A stretch of 64,000 nt of DNA from Phymorhynchus buccinoides (Eukaryota > Mollusca > Gastropoda > Neogastropoda > Raphitomidae), in contig CM065699.1 in the NCBI GenBank assembly GCA_017654935.2, positions 20,241,102-20,305,101 of the forward strand. The letters run 5' to 3'. Shown in pieces: positions 12,608-24,792 of this stretch. Position 1 is the stretch's first letter. Each line of letters opens with the position of its first letter. The position numbers were made by a program, and so were the translations under genes. The notes below the pieces were generated by a model. It worked only from the letters and a program-made list of their open reading frames with translations, was not told the origin of the DNA and did not search any database.

Positions 12608-14020
12608 AGAGAGATCAACAGACAGACTCAGAGAGAGAAAGATTACCTATAAGCAAGCACTTAATAGAACCATGGTAAAGCTCAAGTTTTCAACCTTTGA
12701 ATTCTCCATTTCTTTTTACACAGTGACAACCTGAAGTTGGCACTTTGGGGAGGCAGAACTAAAAAAATATGAATCTTAAGTGTTATCTACTTGCGCTATG
12801 GAATTTTTTGTTGCTGTTGTGCACACAGACTATGGCTAGCGCCCAATCGTTGCCATGGTTGTCAATTTCGTTGTTTCATGAGTGCACGTCCGCCATTTTA
12901 TTTTGCCACTTATAGTAGTGCTGAAAGAGACTGGACAACTATAATATATAATGCAAAACTGTCGGATGCGAGTTGCATTTTTAACTGTTCGAACAACTGG
13001 AGAAGAGACAACAAGTTGAGTTGGTACAAAGTCGACGGTACGTTCATTATACCAACAGAAATATGTTATCAAGGAGGTAAAGTTTGCGAAAGATTTGAAC
13101 TGGGAAGGCACCTCGGCTATGGATTTCACAGATCAACAGGAAAGAACTTGTTCCTTATTTGGGATGGAGGGAATCTCGAATCACTCGATAACTTTGGAAC
13201 TTAGCAACAGGGTCTCTGAACACGTTTCGTAGCAAATGAATGGTATCAACGCTTACTTTCAGTCACTTTAAACTAAACTAAAGCTTATTATTTTTAGCTT
13301 GCAGATTTTAAATTGATGAATCGGTGGTCCATTCAACACAGGACACAGTGTAGAAGCAGATGACATCGGCGACACAAAATGGCGGCCCTACTGAATATGC
13401 GCGCAGGCGGTCCTCAGCCGTAAAAGATGCAGTGGAGGGAGAGCAGAAAACCGGCTGCTGCTCTTTAATGAACCCAGACACTCTACTGTACAAGATGAGC
13501 AATAGACGGTTTTCGGAACAAACAAGGGGAGAGCACTTCGTGAAAATTAGAGTTGTTTACCTTCATTACTCGGTCAAATACCATAGCAACAATGGTGTCA
13601 AAGTTTGAAACCGCAGGATGCGAGTCAGCGACTTGCAAACATTTTTTTAGAAAAATTAGGGATGGCCAGTAGCCACATTTTAGAAAAATTAGGGATGGCC
13701 AGTAGCCACAAACTGATAAAACTTGCAAAATGTGACGTAAAAATATGAATGACATAATTTTTTAGAATGACGCACGGTGTTCTAAGTGCTGTATGTCTGC
13801 TCAAACACACGAGTCGATAGGCTATGAGAGCTGATGGTAGAGTGACTTCCCCTGTTTGACCGATTGAATTAGGCAAGATCACTCCCACACACCATGAAAT
13901 TACTCCACTTAATTGTTTCCGAACAATTCCTATTGAATTCAGCAGCATATCAATCAACTGATTAACATGTTTATTTATTCGTTCATGTATTCACTTCTTT
14001 GTTTATCAATTGTTACTAGC
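12608..14020. other. Intron, unassigned
   Basis: Contains a 33-bp exact tandem duplication (GAAAAATTAGGGATGGCCAG type, 13648-13712). A plus-strand open frame at 12791-13204 with GRHLGYGFHRSTGKNLFLIW has no splice support and no homology I recognise. No element ends identified. Confidence 0.5.
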
Positions 14021-14163
14021 CTGTTGTGCCTCTGTTGGAACAACTGATGGTATCTCCAGCAGTCTCTGTTCTGTATCTCCTTCTTGCAAGAGTCGTCAGG
14101 ACACAGGATTCGCTCCCCTGGGGGTGTATTCTCCAGCTTCTTCATCATGTAGACATCCAGCAC
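14021..14163 (-). CDS. ZNFX1: ZNFX1 exon e15 (RING-like end), GC donor
   Basis: 47 codons plus two bases, acceptor AATCAAAG. LDVYMMKKL and ERILCPDDSCKKEIQNRD match vertebrate LDRYMNEQ and LKVCPICQVPI. The only donor that keeps frame with e16 is AACAG|GCTAGT, a GC donor; the nearby CTA|GTAACA would shift the frame. Confidence 0.88.
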
Positions 14164-14267
14164 CTTTGATTTAAAAAATGGTTTTTTTACAAAATTACTT
14201 TTTTTTTAAATGACATTTTTGTAAAAAAGCATTATTCGTACACAATTTCAAAAGCAGTTAACACTAC

Positions 14268-14423
14268 AGTGGAACCTCCCTTATAAGACCTCCCATTATA
14301 AGACTCCCTCCCATATAAGACCTACTTTTCTGAGACATTGCCCTTCTTTGTAAGTATTAAAATTACCTCCCTTATAAGACCTCATTTTGGATGATTTTGA
14401 AGGTCTTATAAGGGAGGTTCCAA
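14268..14423. mobile_element. CTTATAAG MITE
   Basis: Starts CAGTGGAACCTCCCTTATAA and ends CTTATAAGGGAGGTTCCA, an inverted pair preceded by TA. The interior has TGAGACATTGCCCTTCTTTG, as in the copy at 4761. Confidence 0.85.
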
Positions 14424-14845
14424 TGATTAACATATCTATCTCCTCTCTTGTTCCCTCTTTTCTCATTACATAGAGAAAACATACAAACACACACACAAAC
14501 TTTCTCTCTCTCTTTCTGTCCCTTTATCTCTATACATATAAGGTGCAGATAAGGGGGAGGGGGGATACAGGGATTCTGGACCCCCCCCCCCCCCCCCCCC
14601 AACTTTGATTTAAAGTACATCATATAATTAATTCCAAGCCAGAGTTTTCGTTAAGTAGAACAAAGATCATGAATTCACATCTCATTATCCCAGGAGAGGC
14701 CTCCAATGCTTCTTTTACATTCAAATTATCATCAGCTTCGGGGCGGGTATGCCCCCAGACGCACCAACCAAGCCATTTCCCACCCCCTCCGAGACAAGTT
14801 CATCCACCCCTGATATGCACGCAAGCATGTACATACACACACATA

Positions 14846-15243
14846 CCGTAAAAACTGGACTATAAGACGCACTTGTATATAAGCTGCGTCCCTTAAATTG
14901 ACAAAATATTAGGTAATTATTCACATATAAGCCGCACCAGTTTATAAGCCGCAGAGAAAATTGTATGTGCACAAACCAACACAAACACAAAAATTCTTCT
15001 ATCAGAACATGAGTATTTAATGTTCTCAGACACTTTAAACATGAGACTTGAATCTATTGATTACCAAAACTAGTTTTGAGTCTAAAGAAGCTCAAGATAG
15101 GCTGAAGAATGTGGCCAGAAACAGATTTAATCATACTGATAAATGTAGAATGGAACAAATCCACAGATAAGCCGCATCAGTCTATAAGCCGCATGGGACA
15201 AAGTTGAGGGGAAAAGTAGCGGCTTATAGTCCGCATTTTACGG
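14846..15243. mobile_element. TACCGTAAAA MITE inside the e14 donor
   Basis: Ends CCGTAAAAACTGGACTATAA and TTATAGTCCGCATTTTACGG are inverted, with TA on both sides (14844, 15244), a mariner-type duplication. ATAAGCCGCA recurs internally. The right-hand TA is the T(+2)A(+3) of the e14 donor. Confidence 0.88.
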
Positions 15244-15246
15244 TAC

Positions 15247-15425
15247 CTTTGTCTTGAAGATGTGTCCACAGCCAGGCAGTTTGATCAGCTGTGTGTCCGC
15301 CCCCACCTCCACACTCTCTCCTTCCGTCTCCACCCCGCCGATGGCCAACGGACGGAAGTTGTCCTCCCTATCGCACACGAAGCAGAAACACTTCTCCCCA
15401 CACTGGCCCCAGCAATGGTGGGGGT
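15247..15425 (-). CDS. ZNFX1: ZNFX1 exon e14 (RING-like start)
   Basis: Two bases, 59 codons; acceptor TTTGTTCAG, donor AAG|GTACCG. HHCWGQCGEKCFCFVCD then LIKLPGCGHIFKTK match vertebrate KKCRICHMDE and LEDCSHIFEV. The donor sequence from +4 on belongs to a MITE (14846-15243). Confidence 0.92.
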
Positions 15426-15639
15426 CTGAACAAAAAAGAACATATTTCTATAGTGCAGATAGTTGACCACTGTGCAAAAATCAAACACAATCTCAAATTC
15501 ATGGGCTAATATTGCATTAACACTGCAATCTTTACAAGTTCGTTTTTTTCCCGAAAAACCCCCCACCCACATATATAAAAACAGCAGTAACAAAAAACAA
15601 TTCAGTCTATTTTATTTTAAAGGGACACCCTGATGGATG

Positions 15640-16155
15640 AGTTTTTGTAAAAAAACATGTTGAGATCACCAGAAAGACAGCCTTTTCAAGGATTGGAACA
15701 CTCATTTTGCTCTGGTTTCCTAGAAATCAAACCATCAAAACGGCGATTCCTCCTTGGCGGAGTTGCCGGAGAGAGAAGCCATTTTGGATGGGGTGGGTGG
15801 AGGACACTAGAGTGGTTGAAGCTTTTTCTTCTTTGTAGTGCAGTAAAAAAAAAAATGGAGCTATTTCCTTTGTTGTGAGCGAAACTCCTTTTGGTAAACT
15901 GTATAAAAACTGTATAAAAAGGCTTGTATTGTGGACATTTCATGCAAACGATTTGGTCTAACTCAGGCAGCCATTAGAAAAGAGAAGGCACATCGCTTCT
16001 CTTTCACTGAAAGAATCTGACTTCCAGCACCTCCGCCAAGGAGGAATCGCCAATTTGACGGTTTGATTTCTAGGAAACCAGAGCAAAGTGAGTGCTGCAA
16101 TCTCTGTAAAGGGTGTTTTCCTGGTGATCTGAACGTGTTTCTTGCATAAATACAA
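15640..16155. mobile_element. Foldback MITE, 120-bp arms
   Basis: The left arm (15640-15765) contains GAGATCACCAGAAAGACAGC, CTCTGGTTTCCTAGAAATCA and CGGCGATTCCTCCTTGGCGG. The right arm (16032-16152) is its reverse complement. The loop contains the word ACTGTATAAAA twice. No coding frame. Confidence 0.75.
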
Positions 16156-16528
16156 AGTCATGAATTAGGTATTTGAAATTTAATACTTTTTTTCTGCAAA
16201 AATCAAGAGCTAAAAGTCGGCACAATTATTCCTCAAAGAAGTGCAAAAGAAAAAGAGTATCATTATAAACTCCATTTTAAAAAAACAGAAACAAAGAAAC
16301 AAACATTTATAAATTCTGTCCCAAGACTTTCTACCTTTGTTTGTGTTTGGGGAAATAAAGCTTTCGAGGTGATAATATAGTTAGCCTCAAAATGTGTAGT
16401 TAGTCAACCAATGTATAAAAAAATCACTGAACACTTTTACACTCTCAGCACACACACACAAAAAACTAATCTTTTGCAGTAATCCCTATCGTAAGGTTCT
16501 CTAGCACAATGTCACACAACCACCATAC

Positions 16529-16967
16529 CTTCCTTGGTGCCACAAGACACCCCCTTCTTCTTGGAACACGCCTTCCCGCAGGGCGAACACGGGTCGTGAC
16601 AGAGCGCGCTGCACTTTTTGTGCTCGCAGCTCTTCCAGGGGCACTCCTCCACGCACGGGTTACACGGCGCTCCACAGGGCTGCATGCATCGGCTGTGGTC
16701 GCACGACGTGGGGCACGGTGTCTTGAAGCAGGGGAGACAAACCATGCCGCAAGGGAGCAAACACTCGTGCCCGCAGCCTGGGAGAGGGCGGCTGCACTTG
16801 GCTCTGCAGGGCACGTGCACTCGCCCTCCCCAGCACAGGCCGCAGGTGCCGGGGCAGGTGTGCGAGCAGGACAGGGTGGCCTTGCAGGGTTCCTTGCACG
16901 GGAGCTCGCCCGGGGTGACGTGGCAAGGGGTGGGCACCAGGTGTCCGCACGGCCAGACTTTCTCCTC
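16529..16967 (-). CDS. ZNFX1: ZNFX1 exon e13 (main zinc-finger array)
   Basis: The largest exon, 146 codons plus one base, donor GAAG|GTATGG. About 29 Cys in 146 residues, with repeated C-x3-C and CGH units such as WPCGHLVPTPC, LPGCGHECLLPC and CMQPCGAPCNPCVEEC. Vertebrate ZNFX1 has an equivalent run. GC content is far above the surrounding intron. These fingers are thought to bind RNA or zinc structurally. Confidence 0.95.
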
Positions 16968-18298
16968 CTGAGGTGACAGGAAAAACACAGTATCAATGAC
17001 ACTGAGATGACCCTGAGATGACAGGAAAACACAGTATCAATGACACTGAGATGACAGGAAAACACAGTATCAATGACTGAGATGACTGAGATGACAGGAA
17101 AACACAGTATCAGTGACACTGAGATGACCCTGAGATGACAGGAAAACACAGTATCAATGACACTGAGATGACCCTGAGATGACAGGAAAACACAGTATCA
17201 ATGACACTGAGATGACCCTGAGATGACAGGAAAACACAGTATCAATGACACTGAGATGACCCTGAGATGAAGGAAAAACACAGTATGACAGGAAAACACA
17301 GTATCAATGACACTGAGATGACTGAGATGACAGGAAAACACAGTAATGACACTGAGATGACCACTGAGATGACAGGAAAACACAGTATCAATGACACTGA
17401 GATGACCCTGAGATGACAGGAAAACACAGTATCAATGACACTGAGATGACCCTGAGATGACAGGAAAACACAGTATCAATGACACTGAGATGACCCTGAG
17501 ATGACAGGAAAACACAGTATCAATGACACTGAGATGACCCTGAGATGACAGGAAAACACAGTATCAATGACACTGAGATGACCCTGAGATGACAGGAAAA
17601 CAATGACACTGATCAATGACCCTGAGATGACAGGAAAAACAGTATCAATGACACTGAGATGACCCTGAGATGACAGGAAAACACAGTATCAATGACACTG
17701 AGATGACCCTGAGATGACAGGAAAACACAGTATCAATGACACTGAGATGACCCTGAGATGACAGGAAAAACACAGTATCAATGACACTGAGATGACCCTG
17801 AGATGACAGGAAAACACAGTATCAATGACACTGAGATGACCCTGAGATGACAGGAAAACACAGTATCAATGACACTGAGATGACCACTGAGATGACAGGA
17901 AAACACAGTATCAATGACACTGAGATGACCCTGAGATGATAGGAAAACACAGTATCAATGACACTGAGATGACCCTGAGATGATAGGAAAACACAGTATC
18001 AATGACACTGAGATAACCCTGAGATGATAAGAAAACAAGTATCAATGACACTGAGATGAAAACACAGTATCAATGACACTGAGATGACCCTGAGATGACA
18101 GGAAAACACAGTATCAATGACACTGAGATGACCCTGAGATGATAGGAAAACACAGTATCAATGACACTGAGATGACCCTGAGATGATAGGAAAACACAGT
18201 ATCAATGACACTGAGATGACCCTGAGATGACAGGAAAACACAGTATCAATGACACTGAGAGATGACCCTGAGATGACAGGAAAACACAGTATCAATGA
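16968..18298 (-). repeat. 44-bp minisatellite abutting the e13 acceptor
   Basis: About 29 units of ACACTGAGATGACCCTGAGA plus TGACAGGAAAACACAGTATC and AATG. In gene sense each unit carries TTTTCCTGTCATCTCAGG, nearly the real e13 acceptor TTTTTCCTGTCACCTCAG|G. The array starts at the splice site itself. Confidence 0.94.
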
Positions 18299-18895
18299 AT
18301 TACGGTGGGAGGCATAGTTCGTGTTAGAGTGTGTGAAAAATAATGTGCATGTATATTTCATTGAAAGGGAATTGGTAGAGTGTATGTGCGTCACAGAGGC
18401 AAATCAACCAGTCCAGAAGGGGGGGGGTCCAATGGGTGAGTTGGAGGGTTCTAAGCTGACAATAATTTGAATGTGAAAGATGCTACGTCAGCCTCTCCAG
18501 GGAGAAAAAGGTAAAACTCTTGCTTGAAATGAGGACATGGATTTTCCCTTCTTTTTCTTTCTTTCACTTCTTAATGTTTTATTTTTAGGGGAGGGGGTGT
18601 CCATGAACACCTGTAACACCCCCCATCCCCTCTGGTATATGCGAGTGTGTGCATGTATAAGTGTGTATGTGTGTGAGTGCATGTGTACATGCGTGTGTGC
18701 GTGCATGCATGCGTGCCTGTGAATGTAGACACACAATCCAAGAAGGTAGGTACAAAAGAAAGAAGAAAAAGATACAGAGAAACAAAACCAAAAGACATGA
18801 CTAATATATAACAGACATGCAGATTATAGACACAGACACAGAGACACTTATACATTCATGCACACATACACAACACACACAAGCACACTACTCAC
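18299..18895. other. Intron with GT/CA microsatellites
   Basis: Low-complexity (GT)n at 18645-18720 and CA-rich sequence at 18830-18890. No gene or shared repeat recognised. Confidence 0.6.
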
Positions 18896-19019
18896 AACCA
18901 CAGTGCATTTCGCTTTACTGCATTTCTTTTTCCTGCACTCCCCACATTTGCCGCTGCACTGGTGCCCACAGGGTAACTTCCCTTTACACTGTTCATTACA
19001 GTTCCACATGTAGGGGTCT
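18896..19019 (-). CDS. ZNFX1: ZNFX1 exon e12 (NFX1-type zinc finger)
   Basis: One base completes Arg with e11, then 41 codons; acceptor TTATTGCAG, donor GTT|GTGAGT. DPYMWNCNEQCKGKLPCGHQ then CSGKCGECRKKKC shows the C-x-C-G-H-x-C spacing of NFX1 fingers. Confidence 0.9.
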
Positions 19020-19039
19020 CTGCAATAAGAAATAGACCA

Positions 19040-19426
19040 GTTTATTCAAATTATTTCCCTTTACACCGATCAGCACTCTTCCATGTGTAGGAGTCTCTGC
19101 AAAAAGAAATCAACCATTTTATTCATGAATGAAAATCTGCTTAACGTCCTCCGGTCTGGAACAGACACATATGGGACACTAGTAGATATAAAGATGGTGG
19201 GAACGATCCTAGAGGCAATGCCCGGAGACAGTGCAACACCAGTAAAGTCCCAAATTTTTAATAATACAGATATGTAATATCTGATAACCATTTTATTCAA
19301 TTATATCCCTTTACACCAATCAACACACTTTAATGAGTAGGGGTCTCTTCAAATAATATTTAACCAATTCAAATTAAGTCCATTTACAATGATCCACACT
19401 TTTGCAAGTGTAATGTTCTTTCTTAT
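19040..19426 (-). pseudogene. Copies of e12 5' edge
   Basis: Plus-strand words CCCTTTACACCGATCAGCAC, CATGTGTAGGAGTCTCTGCA (19060-19105) and CCCTTTACACCAATCAACAC, GAGTAGGGGTCTCTTC (19305-19352) repeat e12 (CCCTTTACACTGTTCATTAC, CATGTAGGGGTCTCTGCA). A weaker third copy is at 19378-19425. The first keeps TTTTTGCAG as acceptor. A SINE later separated them. Confidence 0.82.
19127..19276 (-). mobile_element. Family A SINE, headless copy
   Basis: Plus strand reads TTAACGTCCTCCGGTCTGGA, CACATATGGGACAC, GATGGTGGGAACGATCC and CACCAGTAAAGTCCC. The U4-like head is missing (5' truncation). It lies between two copies of the e12 edge. Confidence 0.8.
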
Positions 19427-19906
19427 AAATTCAAGTAATGAGGCTTTATACTGAAAATTCTCTGCCCGTCTTGTGCACTGAGATGCATGCGCCATCAACA
19501 TAAGATTATCGTCCTTGCCTGTCACAAAGAAGTAGTATTGAGCCACAGAAAATTCTCTGTCCCTGACTCATCACTAGGTGGCACGGTCAGTTCAGTCCTC
19601 AAATTATCGCCCTTTCATGTCACTGGGAAGCAGTATAAAGCCCCATTGAAACTAGGATGGGAAATAGCACTACAAAGATACAAAGTAGCAGCAGTAAGAC
19701 TGGTTGGGTTAAAATACCATGAATGTCAAAAAGCCCCATTAAGTGCCAATAACGCATCAAGGTGTCACACAACACAAATGGCATTTTCGTTTTGCGTGAC
19801 ATCATTTTCCAGTCTATGGTCATTATTAAAGCTGATAAGTATTTTCAGACACTGATAAGCTTCCAGTTTGATATAATTTCGTCACCAGACTGATAGTGCC
19901 TTATAG

Positions 19907-20586
19907 TCGCAAAGGTGACCCAGCACCACAAAAGGGACATTAAGTTGCTGGGCTAGTTTCTAACAACAGGCTTGGAAACTCAAAATTCAAATTTTTGGTC
20001 AATTTTGAGCTATGGGTATTTTCATGCTCTCTTACATCTTATCTTTCATATTTATAAAAAACGATCTTTAACCCTTTCACTGCCAAAGTCACATTTTAGC
20101 ACCACAGTGATTTAACACCTATGTCACTAAACGGCATCAAATTGGGGTCTATTATCCAAAGTCCCTATTGTCTTAGTTTGTTGGTAAGTAAGGATAGACC
20201 TTATTTTATATATGTCACAGAAGAATCCCCAATACTGCTGATGGATTTTGATCTGTACCCAGGTAAATTTAATGCAGAGTTTTGGATGAAAAATGGCTGG
20301 CGGTGAAAAGGTTAGTATGGTCTCTAATATAAATGGTCTTTTAAGTGAACGAGTAGGCCAATACATTTTCTGCAGCTAGGCTAGACTTTAGACTGTGTTT
20401 TCTCAAAATGGCCGACGCTCACCCTACTAAATTTAAATGTTCATAACTCTGGAATGGAAAAGGACACATGAATGGTTCTTGTATTATTAGAAAGAGAATT
20501 GTCTGAAGTTTTCAAATGTACAATTTTCTCAGAATGGTCAGTTTGACACTTAATGTCCCTTTTGTGGTTCACAAGGTACCTTTGCC
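19907..20586. mobile_element. MITE with nested piggyBac-like MITE
   Basis: Ends share CACAAAAGGGACATTAAGT in inverted orientation (19925-19945 and 20549-20572), with GCAAAGGT outside both. A piggyBac-like copy occupies 20068-20309. Confidence 0.6.
20068..20309. mobile_element. piggyBac-like MITE, nested
   Basis: Starts TTAACCCTTTCACTGCCA and ends GGCTGGCGGTGAAAAGGTTA; the right TTAA has mutated to TTAG. Close to the copy at 31324. Confidence 0.75.
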
Positions 20587-20777
20587 TGCATATTATTAAT
20601 CTATTTTATAAGATTTTATTTATACATTCACTCTGCCTATTGGGTACCCTGATATTATGGGTATACCCTGTTTTTTCAGGACACTTTTATTCAGTCATTT
20701 GAACACATTGATTACTAAAAAAAGAATTTGATATAACAGCCACCTCAAATTTTATGCCAACAATTCCAGTCATTCAT

Positions 20778-20968
20778 AAGGGTGGTCACAATACTGGAGA
20801 ACTGATAACTCAAAAACACTGGATAACTCACAATAAATTTTGGGTCCCAGTATAATAATCTCTATGTTGAAAAGTCTTTTTTAAAGTCTTTTTAACTCAA
20901 AATATTGGCTATCTCAAAATAACATTTCAGTCCCTTCAATTTTGACTGAAGCGATTTTTACTGTATGT
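20778..20968 (-). mobile_element. MITE family D, copy 1
   Basis: Inverted copy of 31747-31925: starts near ATACTGGAGAACTGATAACT and ends GCGATTTTTACTGTA. Confidence 0.7.
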
Positions 20969-21372
20969 CTGTACATTATGGGTTGAAAAATATGACAGCA
21001 AATTTGCAGCATTCTTGTTCTGAACAGTATTTGATTTACAACTCTATGAAGCATTGTTTGTCTTGCAGTAAAAACTAGCAGTGAGTGCGTTAGGAATTTT
21101 GAAAGCCAGTCCCATCAGCGACAATGCCCCCCAAACAACCGTTATCAAAACAAACAAACAAAACCAATCCCAGGGAAACAAAACAAAAGAACAACAAAAA
21201 CCAATGAAGACCACAATATCAAAGCCCCCATTATCAGTCCCAGCAAACAATTATCAGTCCCTGGGACTGACAGGTCAATTGGTTTTCTCAGTATTTTGGT
21301 CTTGCAATCAGTATTTTACTGATATTTACCAGTAAACGCGATCACCTTTCAAATACAAATAAACAGACCAAC

Positions 21373-21516
21373 CTGTGGCAGACTATTTCGGCCTCGTGTC
21401 CACACATGGGCACAGTTTTGGTGACTTTGAATTCACACTCCCCGCAGTCTTTGAAGCACTGTTTGTTGCAGGGGTGACCCTCGCTGCATGTGATGCGCTC
21501 ACATTTCTTCTGACAT
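21373..21516 (-). CDS. ZNFX1: ZNFX1 exon e11 (NFX1-type zinc finger)
   Basis: One base, 47 codons, two bases; acceptor TTTTTCAG, donor CACAG|GTTGGT. CQKKCERITCSEGHPCNKQC and VTKTVPMCGHEAEIVC match vertebrate PCQKVICQEGHRC and VPKTIPRCGHEQMVPC. Confidence 0.93.
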
Positions 21517-21616
21517 CTGAAAAACAGCAAAATTTATCAATCACACATGATTCCGATAAAATTATAAAAGTATAAGCATGCGTATACAAACAAGCACTTT
21601 TCACAAAGTGAGAGCT

Positions 21617-21945
21617 GTTGTTGTTGTTGTTGTCATTCCCTGGCTTAATGACTCCAGGGATCATCGCAACAGTCGAAGCACTTGAACACTATGGTAAAAC
21701 TGCCCCAGCTAGGGATGAGAACATCTATAGGTGTGACTGTTTTTGATTACCCCGCCACATGGGCAGCCACACTCCGACTTCGGAGGATTTTGGACTGATG
21801 ATGTTATGCTAGGAGCTTGGTCATGGCTAAAGACAATCCCCGCATAACTATACGATATGCAGAGCATAACAACATTTTGATGTAGCCTTGGTGTTCTAGC
21901 TTTTGCCAATTGGTCTGACACAGCCTGATGCCAAGGCGATAAAGT
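21617..21945 (-). mobile_element. SINE-like family B, copy 1
   Basis: In sense it starts CGCCTTGGCATCAGGCTGTG and ends in (AAC)n (plus-strand TTGTTGTTGTTGTTGTC at 21617). Homologous to 37808-38095. No target duplication was identified. Confidence 0.7.
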
Positions 21946-22043
21946 GAGAGCACAATGTGAAGTATATTTCTTTACGGAATTTTTGTTTAACATCAAACAA
22001 AGAATAACATGAATGATAATATTTTTAAAAATGAAAACCTCAC

Positions 22044-22159
22044 TTGTATGTCTCGTGAGCTCTGTCGTAACCATGGCAACTTCGCTCGCACACATGTCCG
22101 CAGTCCAGTCGGGTGCCACAAGGCAGTTTGCAGCCCCCCTCCGGCATTTGGTCAAAATC
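22044..22159 (-). CDS. ZNFX1: ZNFX1 exon e10 (first NFX1-type zinc finger)
   Basis: 38 codons plus two bases; acceptor TCTCTAG, donor ACAA|GTGAGG. DFDQMPEGGCKLPCGTRLDC then GHVCERSCH matches vertebrate VPEGGCSLPCEFRLGCGHVC. This opens the Cys/His array that follows the helicase core. Confidence 0.92.
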
Positions 22160-24792
22160 CTAGAGAACAGACATTACATGCTCATTGTACAGTTTATCTT
22201 TAGCTCCAACAAGGAAATCGTGATTTCATTAATAACAAGGTTTTTCAGGTTCTTTTTTTCCCCCAAAGGAGTCAGGAGTCAGAACGGTCAACATATTGAC
22301 TCTCAAGAGAAGGAAAAGATAAAGAAGACGTTTGAGGGGTTTGTGGTTGTTGTTTTTAGGGGTTGTGTCTACCCTTTGGCCACATTTCCCAATGCCAACC
22401 ATCCTAAAGTCCTCATTGTCAAGAAAATTAAAATATTGTTAACTCTCTCTACACGAGATGAACGTTCACTTAACGTCCTCTGGCCTGAATCAGGCACATA
22501 TGGGACATTAATAACTATAAAGATAGATTGATTGAAATGGAAAATATTGGCAATGAACACATGGTAATGGGAGGAGACTGGAATGTTGCACTGAATGTAC
22601 ATCTTGATACCTTTAGGTATAGACAGACTAACCGCCCCCGTGCAAGAAATGTCTTACATGAAATCATGGAAAATTATAGTTTTGTAGATGTGTGGCGTGA
22701 ACTTAACCCTGACAAGAGACAATACACATGGCGAAGTTATAATACTACTCAACAGGGTCGGTTAGACTACTTTTTGATCACAAATGATTTGATGCTTAAT
22801 GTTAAAAATGCTTCCATTAAGTCAGGCTACCGATCTGATCATAGTATCATTTCATTACAGTTTCAGACTAAAATTGTTAAACGTCCCAAAACGTACTGGA
22901 AATTCAATAATGATTTATTGAAAGACAAACACTTTGTTGACCTTGTTAAAAAAAACAATCATAGAAACTAAGAAAAAATATTGCGTAATAATTTATGAAA
23001 AATATAACATAAACAACGTCTCGGATGAATTGCTGCAACTAGATATAAGTGATCAGCTTTTCTTTGAAATGCTACTCATGGAAATCAGAAGTAGTACCAT
23101 TTCTTATTCTGTACATAAAAAGAAAGTAGAGAAACAAAGAGAAGAAAACTTAATTCAAGAAATATCACATTTAGAAAAAGATTTAAATGATAGTAATATT
23201 CAAACACTAGAAGAGAAGAGACAATTACTTGAAGATTTAAGAAGGAAAAAAGTTAATGGTATGATTATAAGATCAAGGGCTAAATGGATTCAAGAAGGGG
23301 AAAAAAACAAATATTTTTGTAGTTTGGAAAAAAGAAATGTTGTAGAAAAGTCTTTGTATTGTTTAGAAACTGATCAAGGTGAAATTTTGACAGAGCAAAC
23401 AAAAATTAAAAAAGAGGTACAAACATTCTATGAAAACTTGTATGAATCAGGAGAATCTAATGTTAGAAACGTAGACTTGTCAACAATAGTGGAGGGACCA
23501 AAATTATCAGAGGAAGCTAGTGCTTCCATAGAAGGCCCTATCACATTGACTGAAGCCCTTGATTCACTAAAACAAATGCAAAACAATAAAAGTCCTGGTT
23601 CGGATGGATTTACTACAGAGTTTTTAAAGTTCTTTTGGTGTGATTTGGGGGTTTTCTTAGTGCGTTGTTTAAATGAAAGCTTTGCTAAAGGGGAAATGTC
23701 CATAACTCAACAACAAGGTATTATTACCTGTATTCCTAAAGAAGGAAGAGAGAAAAAATATTTAAAAAACTGGAGACCAATAACACTTCTTAATACATCA
23801 TATAAAATCTGAGCAGCATGCATCACACAGAGACTAAAATTAGTATTGCCTGATATTATACATGACAGTCAAAAGGGTTTTTTGCCAGGTCGATACATAG
23901 GGGAAAACATTCGCTTATTATATGATACATTGCAATACACAGAAACACATAAAATACCTGGATTGCTTCTTATGGTTGATTTTCAAAAAGCGTTCGGTAG
24001 TATTTCTTGGTCATTTGTTCAGAAGTCACTTGATTTTTTTGGGTTTGGACCAGATATAAAGCAATGGATTGAAACATTCTATAAAAAATATTAAATGATG
24101 TGTAACGGTAAATGGTAGCTACACAGAATGGTTCAGTATAAACAGAGGTGTGAGGCAAGGGGATCCATGCTCACCATACATTTACTTAATATGTGCAGAA
24201 ATATTGTCATTATTAATTAGGAAAAATAAAGACATTTTTGTGGCATAAAGCTTTTAAACAATATAGAAATACTTTTGTCTCAGTTTGCAGACGACACAAC
24301 AGTTTATTTAGATGGGTCTAAAAAGTCATTCGAGCAGTGTATGTACTGTTTGGAATATTTTGCCAGTATATTAGGACTTAACTTAAATATTGATAAAACA
24401 CAAATAGTATGGATTGGTAGCAGGAAAAACTCCAGACTTCGATACATGCCAGACAAACAATTTGACTGGAACCCACCTGTATTTAAGGTTCTTGGAATAT
24501 TTTTCTCAACAAATATTAATGAAATAGTTTCATTAAATTATGATAATAAATTACATGAAATAAGAAAGTTATTGTCTTCTTGGTCTAGGAGACAACTAAC
24601 TCCCCTAGGTAAGATAACGGTGATTAAAACTTTGGCCCTATCTAAACTTGTTCATTTATTTACTAATTTACCAGACCCTTCCATGCAATTCATGCAGGAG
24701 CTCAATAATTGCTTCTACAGATTTTTGTGGAATGGGAAAAATAGCAAAATAAATAAAAGACGTGTGCTCTTCTTATGAGAAGGGAGGTTTCG

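Noticed and set aside
12791..13204. 137-codon plus-strand frame
   Set aside because: No homology, splice sites or composition supporting a gene; left as unassigned intron.
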